Shown here piece by piece: positions 1 through 4,828 of a DNA stretch of 6,467 nt. The stretch lies in the NCBI GenBank assembly GCA_002327225.1, contig DCUN01000167.1:2639-9105 (forward strand), given 5' to 3'. A model generated the notes under the pieces. The model saw only the letters and a program-made list of their open reading frames with translations. It made no database searches and was not told where the DNA came from. The number at the start of each line of letters is the position of its first letter. The first letter of the stretch is position 1. The position numbers and the translations under genes are program-made. This DNA comes from Desulfobulbaceae bacterium UBA2213. Its GTDB lineage: Bacteria > Desulfobacterota > Desulfobulbia > Desulfobulbales > Desulfocapsaceae.

Positions 1-404
1 TACAGGTCGCTCTCGTTGATGGTTCCTATCATACCGTGGATTCCTCCGAGATGGCCTTTAAGGTGGCGGGCTCACTTGCCTTTAAAAAAGGCGTCCAGCA
101 GGCTGGTCTGGTGTTACTTGAACCCTATATGAAAATGACTATCCGCGTTGACAAGGGACATGTGGGTGATGTCATGGGAGATCTTAATTCCAGGCGGGGA
201 AAGGTAATGGGCATGGATGCCGATGCCAGGCATGAGATCATCATCGCCCAGGTTCCCATGGCTGAAATTCAGCGTTACGCCACAGATCTGACTGCCATGA
301 CCGGCGGCCTCGGATCCTTTGCTGTCGTCTTTTCACACTATGAAGAGGTGCCTGCTCATATTGCCGAGAAGATTATTGCCGCCAGTGACAAGCAGCATAC
401 CTAA
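1..404 (+). CDS. Elongation factor G, EF-G2-like paralogue (C-terminal part)
   Basis: This is the 3' end of a translational GTPase gene; the first full codon is at base 3 and the stop is TAA at 402-404, leaving 133 residues. The visible part covers the end of domain IV (DGSYHTVDSSEMAFK, the classic EF-G tip region) followed by domain V (EFG_C fold), with VGDVMGDLNSRRGKVMGM as its hallmark. EF-G catalyses ribosome translocation, and domain IV reaches the decoding site. The wording VGDVMGDL and the ending FSHYEEVPAHIAEKII resemble the non-canonical EF-G2-like branch rather than the main fusA product, from family memory. The G domain is outside the window, so the paralogue assignment is tentative; the EF-G family itself is not in doubt. 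mogA follows after 20 bases on the same strand with no terminator between, so the two are probably co-transcribed. Confidence 0.93.
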   Translation, partial: QVALVDGSYHTVDSSEMAFKVAGSLAFKKGVQQAGLVLLEPYMKMTIRVDKGHVGDVMGDLNSRRGKVMGMDADARHEIIIAQVPMAEIQRYATDLTAMTGGLGSFAVVFSHYEEVPAHIAEKIIAASDKQHT

Positions 405-424
405 GAACTCTGCCAGGGAAAAAA

Positions 425-949
425 ATGAGACACGATGCTGATCGCTTCAGTTGCGCGGTGCTGACTATGAGTGACAAAGGGTCACGTGGTGAGCGCATAG
501 ATGAAAGCGGTCCGATGCTTCAGGAAATACTGCGGGATGAAGGGTATCTGGTACGTGCGTTTGGTATGGTTCCAGATCAGATCGAGGCCATTACTCAAAC
601 CCTGATACAGTGGGTGGATCAGGACAAGATTGATCTTATCCTGACGACCGGAGGAACCGGGGTCTCGCCCACAGACGTGACGCCGGAGGCCATGCGGGGG
701 GTCATCGAAAAAGAGATCCCCGGCATGGCAGAGGCCATGCGCGCTGCCAGTCTGTTGAAGACACCGCATGCTGTTCTTTCTCGTGCCATGGTCGGGATTC
801 GAGGAAGAAGCCTGATTATCAATCTGCCCGGCAGTCAGAAGGCAGCCAGAGAAAATATAGAAGTCCTCCTCCCTGCCCTGCCCCACGCCCTTGATAAGAT
901 TCAGGGCGGAACCAGCGACTGTGCCGATTCAGGAGTTCTTGCGAAATAA
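425..949 (+). CDS. mog: Molybdopterin adenylyltransferase (MogA/MoaB family)
   Basis: The 174-residue protein is a single MoCF-binding (MogA/MoaB) domain, the usual length for a stand-alone member. Family signatures are visible in order: an N-terminal strand with SDKGSRGERIDESGP (residues 16-30), the nucleotide/pterin-binding loop TTGGTG (74-79), SPTDVTPEA (81-89), and NLPGSQKA (133-140). Members adenylylate molybdopterin in the cytoplasm, activating it for metal insertion by MoeA. In many bacteria that have only a MoaB-like protein it does the same job, so MogA and MoaB cannot be separated here with certainty. The ATG at 425 is preceded by AGGGA at 415-419, a modest ribosome site with a 5-base spacer. 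It sits 20 bases after the EF-G-like gene and ends just before a strong terminator, so it is probably last in its transcript. No other molybdenum cofactor genes are in the window. Confidence 0.93.
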   Translation: MRHDADRFSCAVLTMSDKGSRGERIDESGPMLQEILRDEGYLVRAFGMVPDQIEAITQTLIQWVDQDKIDLILTTGGTGVSPTDVTPEAMRGVIEKEIPGMAEAMRAASLLKTPHAVLSRAMVGIRGRSLIINLPGSQKAARENIEVLLPALPHALDKIQGGTSDCADSGVLAK

Positions 950-1000
950 CCGCGACGCAAACCTGCAGAACAGGTTCGGCGGCTTGCATTGCAGTGCATA

Positions 1001-1047
1001 AAAAAGGAAGGGGCGCTTATCGTGAGATAAGCGCCCCTTTTCTTTTT
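1001..1047. terminator. Bidirectional intrinsic terminator between mog and purM
   Basis: A perfect 12-bp stem, GGGGCGCTTATC (1010-1021) with GATAAGCGCCCC (1026-1037), closes on a GTGA loop, which is a GNRA-type tetraloop on the + strand. T-rich sequence follows on the + side (1038-1047) and A-rich sequence precedes it (1001-1009), which gives a U-rich tail on the minus transcript too. It lies between the convergent ends of mog and purM and can serve both. Confidence 0.93.
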
Positions 1048-1075
1048 CAGCCAAAAGCTCAACTGCGTCCTGAAA

Positions 1076-2131
1076 TCAATTGATCAGTTCCACCTGTTCT
1101 TCCTCACCATTCTCGGTGTTCACAATTTCACCAATGATACATGCCTGTTCACCGAGGGCCCCAAAGTGATGGACAACGTCTTCGGCAACGGAATCTTCAA
1201 CGATCGCCATCAGGCCAATACCCATATTAAAGGTACGGTACATCTCGTCCATGGGGATATTGCCTTTTTCACTCAAGAAGCTAAAGACAGGCGGCATTTT
1301 CCACGAAGAGCGATCGATGACCGCCTTGCAGCTTCGAGGCAGTATACGAGGGACATTATCAATAAAGCCCCCCCCGGTATTGTGAACCATACCGTTTATT
1401 CTATAATGTTTTAATACACCCAGAACTGACTGGACATAGATACGGGTTGGCCTGAGCAGTTCTTCACCAAGGGTGCAACCGAATTCCTCTATCTGCTGTC
1501 CGACTGTGAGTCCAAGATCTTTAAAACAGACCTTCCTGACCAGCGAGTAGCCATTGGAATGCAGACCGCTGGAGGCTACGCCTACAATCTTGTTACCGAC
1601 CTTGATCTCGGAGCCATCAATGATCGCATCACGATTGACAATACCCACCACAAAACCGGCAAGGTCATAATCATCACCGTTATACAGACCTGGCATCTCC
1701 GCTGTTTCACCACCCACCAGAGAACATTTTGCCTGCCTGCAACCCTCGGCAATCCCTTTGACCACCTCGGTGGCTGTATGGATATCCAGCTTCCCTACTG
1801 AAAAATAATCAAGGAAACATAGGGGCTTAGCGCCACCGACGATGATATCATTCACACACATGGCAACAAGATCAATGCCGATAGTGTCATGTTTATTGCA
1901 GAGTCCGGCAATAGCAAGCTTGGTGCCTACTCCATCAGTGGATGAAACAATGACAGGTTGATTATAGGTAAGTGTGTCGATGGCAAAAAGACTGGAGAAG
2001 CCGCCGATATCGTTGAGCACTCCACGCTGATGCGTTGAGGCCACAATATCTTTGATCCCCTTGACAAAGGCATTTCCTTTATCAATATCAACGCCTGCTT
2101 CACTGTATTTTGATTGTTGTAAATCGGTCAT
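1076..2131 (-). CDS. purM: Phosphoribosylformylglycinamidine cyclo-ligase (AIR synthetase)
   Basis: The 351-residue protein is a full-length PurM, which uses ATP to close the imidazole ring of formylglycinamidine ribonucleotide, giving aminoimidazole ribonucleotide in de novo purine synthesis. Family signatures in order: an N-terminal YSEAGVDIDKGN start (9-20), the glycine-rich DGVGTK (66-71), CVNDI (92-96), VGGETAEMPG (139-148), the AIRS C-domain ASSGLHSNGYSLVRK (186-200), and HNTGGGF (251-257). All are intact and the length is normal for a cytoplasmic homodimer. The ATG at 2129-2131 is preceded on the minus strand by AAGGG (complement of 2138-2142) with a 6-base spacer. It converges with mog and ends in TGA just before the shared terminator. 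No other pur gene is adjacent, so it is probably a single-gene unit. Its upstream region holds unusual repeats and hairpins that may regulate it. Confidence 0.97.
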   Translation of the reverse strand: MTDLQQSKYSEAGVDIDKGNAFVKGIKDIVASTHQRGVLNDIGGFSSLFAIDTLTYNQPVIVSSTDGVGTKLAIAGLCNKHDTIGIDLVAMCVNDIIVGGAKPLCFLDYFSVGKLDIHTATEVVKGIAEGCRQAKCSLVGGETAEMPGLYNGDDYDLAGFVVGIVNRDAIIDGSEIKVGNKIVGVASSGLHSNGYSLVRKVCFKDLGLTVGQQIEEFGCTLGEELLRPTRIYVQSVLGVLKHYRINGMVHNTGGGFIDNVPRILPRSCKAVIDRSSWKMPPVFSFLSEKGNIPMDEMYRTFNMGIGLMAIVEDSVAEDVVHHFGALGEQACIIGEIVNTENGEEEQVELIN

Positions 2132-2195
2132 AATGTGCCCTTACCTCAGGGGAATTGAGGTTGCAGATTGAATTAATTTTTTTCCACAATACGTT

Positions 2196-2240
2196 ATAAG
2201 CCGCTCTAAAAAGCAACATAAGCCGCTGTAAAAAAATAAC
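2196..2240. repeat. Tandem 22-base direct repeat upstream of purM
   Basis: Two adjacent units start with the same ATAAGCCGCT (2196-2205 and 2218-2227), then C or G, then TAAAAA, and end in a variant of AAC. The period is 22 bases, about two helical turns, so the two copies would face the same side of the DNA. The start points lie 65 and 87 bases upstream of the purM start codon. This could be an operator pair or only local duplication; no known regulator site was recognised. Confidence 0.6.
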
Positions 2241-2320
2241 ATGGCCATTTAATGGTCCAGAACGGCATAAAGAGCCGTAACGAAATAGATATAAATGGCC
2301 ATGTTATTTCGTAACGGCTC
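2234..2320 (-). promoter_or_regulatory. Two competing hairpins in the purM upstream region (attenuator-like)
   Basis: Hairpin A is a perfect 18-bp inverted repeat, 2234-2251 with 2292-2309 (core ATGGCCAT). Hairpin B is a 16-bp inverted repeat, 2272-2287 with 2305-2320, with a single A/A mismatch at 2279/2313. They share 2305-2309, so they cannot both form fully. Read on the minus strand, towards purM, hairpin B would form first; hairpin A would then be followed directly by a run of seven T (complement of 2230-2236). That is the topology of an antiterminator followed by a terminator. The loop of A is large (40 bases) and holds a small ACGGC/GCCGT stem (2262-2278). A decayed miniature mobile element is an equally reasonable reading. 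The pairing is seen in the sequence; the function is inferred. Confidence 0.45.
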
Positions 2321-2526
2321 CTAAAGACCTGAATAACGAAAAGGGTCAAGAAGGTAACAGCTCTTTCATTACGAGACATCTAAGGCTTTAACGACGAAAC
2401 ATATTATAAGGTGTACTTGAAAAATGCAATAAGATAACGTATTCATTTCCACCCAGGCAAAACTGAGTACGTTCCTGGACAAGACAATTTTCAACAAAAA
2501 GTGCAAAGAATTACCCCCTCTTGCAC
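2310..2526. other. Remainder of the purM-darP intergenic gap
   Basis: The gap between purM and darP is 395 bases (2132-2526). Apart from the tandem repeat, competing hairpins, possible promoter and darP terminator listed separately, I see no convincing coding region on either strand. The sequence is AT-rich, with no tRNA-like cloverleaf, no recognised riboswitch and no credible short gene with a ribosome site. Confidence 0.5.
2403..2429 (-). promoter_or_regulatory. Possible sigma-70 promoter reading towards purM
   Basis: On the minus strand a perfect -10 hexamer TATAAT (complement of 2403-2408) lies 15 bases downstream of TTGCAT (complement of 2424-2429). The spacer is shorter than the preferred 17. 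A start near 2396 would give a purM leader of about 265 bases that contains both hairpins at 2234-2320. It is the best promoter-like match I see in the 2132-2526 gap, but such matches are common in AT-rich DNA. Confidence 0.35.
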
Positions 2527-2527
2527 T
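2496..2527 (-). terminator. Likely intrinsic terminator of darP
   Basis: On the minus strand, starting at the last base of the darP stop codon, AGTGCAA (complement of 2521-2527) pairs with TTGCACT (complement of 2500-2506) around a 14-base loop. A T-run follows (complement of 2496-2500). The stem is only 7 bp, so it is a weak to moderate terminator, but its place directly after darP is right. Confidence 0.55.
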
Positions 2528-3099
2528 CAGTCTCCGTTCTCGGCTGCCCTGGCCCGCCGGTTCATCTCAAACTGGTCAATAGCCGCCTTGACCATCCTGA
2601 AAAGTTCACGATAATATAATCTATTATGGCTCTTCACATACTGGTACACGGTCTTACGCAGGGCGTCTTCATCCAGTCGCTGATATTTGGCCACTGCCGG
2701 TCCCAGAAGCGCACTCTTCCAGTCCGGTTCCCAGTCAATCTGCATGGACCGGCAATGCTGAAAGTCTTCCATAGCCTCATTGATCAAGGCATCACGCAGG
2801 TGTTCCGCCTCGTGGAGCTGTGTTTTTTCTTTGAGCTGCGACCCTTTTCTCTTACTCAAAAAGTCGTAAACAGCATCGAGCTCCAGCCCCTGCCGCAGGA
2901 TCTTGGCCAGATGTTTCACCTGTCGTTTACGTGCGCCACCGCTCAGCCCACGAATCGACTTGATCTCTTCCCAGATAACCCTCTCACCTGGAAATTTCTT
3001 CAGATCCTTATCAGTGAGCTCCGCCAGCTCTTCCGCCACGTCTTCTATCCGCTTGAATCTCCGTTTCTGTTCGGATCTGCTTATTGTCTCATCCATCAT
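2527..3099 (-). CDS. darP: DarP/YjgA family ribosome biogenesis factor (DUF615)
   Basis: The 190-residue, highly charged, mostly helical protein has the DUF615 layout: SRSEQKRRFKRIEDVAEELAEL (7-28, starting with the family's S-x-S-E-x-K-R), then DKDLKKFP (30-37), the basic GGARKRQVKHLAKILRQ (54-70), a leucine-rich helix ending HLRDALI (100-106), and a C-terminal YQYVKSHNR...ELFRMVKAA. The E. coli member (183 residues) associates with late 50S precursors and helps mature the peptidyl transferase region. That role is known for the family and is inferred here. No signal peptide or membrane segment is seen, so it should be cytoplasmic. Two ATG codons stand side by side (3097-3099 and 3094-3096). 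I take the first because GGGA (complement of 3106-3109) gives it a 6-base spacer. It stands alone between two non-coding gaps, with its own weak terminator. Confidence 0.88.
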   Translation of the reverse strand: MMDETISRSEQKRRFKRIEDVAEELAELTDKDLKKFPGERVIWEEIKSIRGLSGGARKRQVKHLAKILRQGLELDAVYDFLSKRKGSQLKEKTQLHEAEHLRDALINEAMEDFQHCRSMQIDWEPDWKSALLGPAVAKYQRLDEDALRKTVYQYVKSHNRLYYRELFRMVKAAIDQFEMNRRARAAENGD

Positions 3100-3152
3100 T
3101 CATGATCCCATTTTGACATAAAAAAACACTTACAACTCACCTGAAAGTTTTT

Positions 3153-3311
3153 TGTAACTGTTCAGCACGTATAAGAGTAACTCTCTGTTTTGTAATATTT
3201 TTTCGCGCAGAGGCACAGAGACGCAGAGAAAAACTTTTTCTGTCCTTCTCAGCGTCTCTGCGCCTCTGCGCGAGATCAGTTGTTTATCTGTAACCAAGGT
3301 GAATAGTTACA
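3153..3311. repeat. Outer inverted repeat enclosing the palindromic element
   Basis: TGTAACTGTTC (3153-3163) and GAATAGTTACA (3301-3311) are inverted copies with one mismatch in 11. They enclose the long palindrome at 3204-3272, giving a nested symmetric unit of about 159 bases that fills most of the darP-DUF296 gap. This looks like a small non-autonomous repeat element. No target-site duplication was confirmed, and the outer repeat is not seen beside the second palindrome copy within the window. Confidence 0.4.
3204..3272. repeat. Palindromic intergenic repeat, copy 1
   Basis: Two 27-base arms, 3204-3230 and 3246-3272, pair at 25 of 27 positions (mismatches at 3215/3261 and 3225/3251) around a 15-base loop. 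The arms are built on GCAGAGGCRCAGAGACGC-type sequence and begin and end with CGCG. A 44-base stretch (3226-3269) recurs without change at 6424-6467. No T-run follows the hairpin on either strand, so it is not a standard intrinsic terminator. It behaves like a REP-type or MITE-type dispersed repeat; similar GCAGAGACGCAGAG palindromes occur in many bacterial genomes, from memory. Confidence 0.88.
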
Positions 3312-3320
3312 GTTTTTTTT
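3288..3320 (+). terminator. Terminator-like hairpin with T-run, no gene upstream
   Basis: CTGTAAC (3288-3294) and GTTACAG (3306-3312) form a 7-bp stem with an 11-base loop, followed by eight T (3313-3320). The shape fits a weak intrinsic terminator on the + strand, yet no + strand gene lies upstream. It overlaps the outer arm of the repeat element, so it may belong to that element. It could also stop antisense transcription into the DUF296 gene. Confidence 0.35.
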
Positions 3321-3346
3321 ACAATACCACAAGAGACGCCAATTAC

Positions 3347-3787
3347 CTAGCTTCCAAATGTCAACCGGTGAAATCCACCTTCGGCAAACCAGGGACGGGT
3401 GATATCAATCCCCTGTAATTCAAAGAGAATGACCTCAAGGACAAGATAGACCTTGGTGTTTTTGCGGATACAGGCCGTCATGGTCTCGCCATGGTGACCC
3501 ATGGCTGCATGAAGATGGATACGCGGCTCGTCTGCCTCCCAGTACACCGAACCACTGCCCACCACCTCCCGAGCCCCGTCAACCTCAGCCCATACCGGAT
3601 CAGGCGGCATGGTCGGCTCTTTTGGCCCGGTCACGACCCCTGCCTGCCGCAGACCGCCCAGGATCTGGAACCAGCACGCGCGCAGTTTTTCCTTTTTGAC
3701 CAGCTCTTTTAATCCCTCCAGCAGATCATCGCCCTGATCGAAGCGGGCCATGATCACCCTGCCGAGCGTTCCTGTTTTGTATTCCAT
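3347..3787 (-). CDS. PPC/DUF296 domain protein
   Basis: The 146-residue protein is a single PPC (DUF296, PD1-like) domain over nearly its whole length. Visible signatures are an early ARFDQGDDLLEGL (14-26), matching the family's R-x-x-x-G-x-D-L pattern, then FQILGGLRQAGV (40-51), the histidine cluster RIHLHAAMGHHGE (89-101), and YLVLEVILFEL (114-124). Bacterial and archaeal stand-alone members form trimers; the clustered histidines (91, 93, 98, 99) could bind a metal. The domain is linked to DNA binding in plant AT-hook proteins, but the bacterial function is unknown and I do not assign one. The ATG at 3785-3787 has an excellent ribosome site, AAGGAG (complement of 3793-3798), with a 5-base spacer. 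It follows recD2 by 39 bases on the same strand, so it is probably co-transcribed. It ends in TAG at 3347-3349; reading past it would add about 22 codons before a TAA. Confidence 0.88.
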   Translation of the reverse strand: MEYKTGTLGRVIMARFDQGDDLLEGLKELVKKEKLRACWFQILGGLRQAGVVTGPKEPTMPPDPVWAEVDGAREVVGSGSVYWEADEPRIHLHAAMGHHGETMTACIRKNTKVYLVLEVILFELQGIDITRPWFAEGGFHRLTFGS

Positions 3788-3826
3788 TTTTTCTCCTTGC
3801 CCTCTTTTATCTTTCTGCTCCCTGCC

Positions 3827-4828
3827 TCAACCCCGCAACAAAACAGCCAGCGCCGTCTGTCTTCTCGCCGTGTCCACGTTCCTGACCGCCATGGAAAAGG
3901 CCTGTCTGGTTCCCACAAAGACAGCCAATCTCCTGGCCCTTGTCAGACCGGTATAGATAAGATTGCGGAAGAGCATCTTGAAATGCTGGCTGACAATGGG
4001 GATAATCACACAATCAAACTCACTGCCCTGTGACTTGTGGATGGTAATGGCATAGGCCAGATCCAGCTCACTGATCTCATCTTTCTGATATTCCACCTCA
4101 CGGCCGCCCGCAAAGAAGCGCACCACACAGGTCAGATCAAGGGCGTTCACCTGGCTGATGACCCCGATATCACCGTTGAAGACCCCGAGATCATAATTAT
4201 TGCGGCGATGAATGACCCGGTCGCCCACCCTGAATATCCGCTCACCGAGAATCAGTTGCCCCTTGATCTCGGCCGCGGGGTTGACTGCCTGCTGCAGGGT
4301 GCGATTCAACGTCGCCGTCCCCAGACTGCCTCTCGTCATCGGCGAGAGCACCTGGATCTCGCACTCTTGACCAAAATATTTGGGTATCCATTCGGTATAG
4401 AGCCTGACGATCACCTCCTGGGCGGTCAGGCCATAGTAAAGGGATGACCAGGGATGCACCTTCTTCAAGACTGCCCGCAGCTCATCGGCGCTGTTTTCCG
4501 CAGTCTGGAGCAGACCAAAATTAACATGGCGGTATGTATCCGGCAGGTCAAGCTCGTGCCTCTTTTTTTGCGACACGAGTTCCTCCTCGATGCCCGTAAA
4601 AAGATGCTCCTCTCCAAAATGGGCCTCAACATCCTGGGCTGACAACTTCAAATGATCCCGCACCCTGGCAATGACCCGCAGCTGTTCCTTTGTCGCCTCG
4701 TTGGAATCAAGAAAGAGGCAATCGGCCTTTTCGCTCCACAGGCCAGGCTGTTTAAAGGGCGAAGGAACCTGGGGAACAGCGCCTTTATTGATGGCATGGG
4801 CATAGCGGATAATGGAAGACTCCTCTGC
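3827..4828 (-). CDS. recD2: RecD2 helicase, C-terminal part after the TAG
   Basis: This part codes for residues 490-822 of the uninterrupted protein. It opens with the rest of motif IV (AEESSIIRYAHAINKG) and runs through a long spacer to EIQVLSPMTRGSLGTATLNR (about 646-665). An SH3-like insert follows (GDRVIHRRNNYDLGVFNGDIGVI, about 691-713), then motif V (AITIHKSQGSEFDCVI, about 749-764) and motif VI (IYTGLTRARRLAVFVG, about 780-795). These are the RecA-2 core elements for ATP and DNA contact. Alone it lacks the Walker motifs and cannot be a helicase. The first in-frame start-type codon after a short distance is GTG at 4661-4663, with no convincing ribosome site, so independent translation is unlikely. 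The spacer between motif IV and EIQVLSPM is about 157 residues, clearly longer than I recall for textbook RecD2 proteins. The stop is 39 bases before the DUF296 start codon. Confidence 0.85.
   Translation of the reverse strand, partial: AEESSIIRYAHAINKGAVPQVPSPFKQPGLWSEKADCLFLDSNEATKEQLRVIARVRDHLKLSAQDVEAHFGEEHLFTGIEEELVSQKKRHELDLPDTYRHVNFGLLQTAENSADELRAVLKKVHPWSSLYYGLTAQEVIVRLYTEWIPKYFGQECEIQVLSPMTRGSLGTATLNRTLQQAVNPAAEIKGQLILGERIFRVGDRVIHRRNNYDLGVFNGDIGVISQVNALDLTCVVRFFAGGREVEYQKDEISELDLAYAITIHKSQGSEFDCVIIPIVSQHFKMLFRNLIYTGLTRARRLAVFVGTRQAFSMAVRNVDTARRQTALAVLLRG

Noticed and set aside
959..976. Small inverted repeat AACCTG/CAGGTT just after mog
   Set aside because: It has a 6-bp stem with no T-run, and the strong terminator at 1010-1037 already explains the gene end.
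2626..3105. A 159-codon open frame on the + strand opposite darP
   Set aside because: It is the antisense shadow of a recognisable DUF615 protein and has no ribosome site or family signature.
3204..3272. Palindrome as an intrinsic terminator of the recD2-DUF296 unit
   Set aside because: On the minus strand the hairpin is followed by an A-run, not T; the sequence fits a dispersed repeat better.
3196..3275. CRISPR-like repeats
   Set aside because: The repeats form one palindrome rather than regularly spaced direct repeats with unique spacers, and no cas gene is present.
4661..4663. GTG as a separate start for a 278-residue protein in the 3' half of recD2
   Set aside because: The 55 codons upstream are in the same frame and continue RecD2 sequence, and no ribosome site precedes the GTG. 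It is an internal codon.
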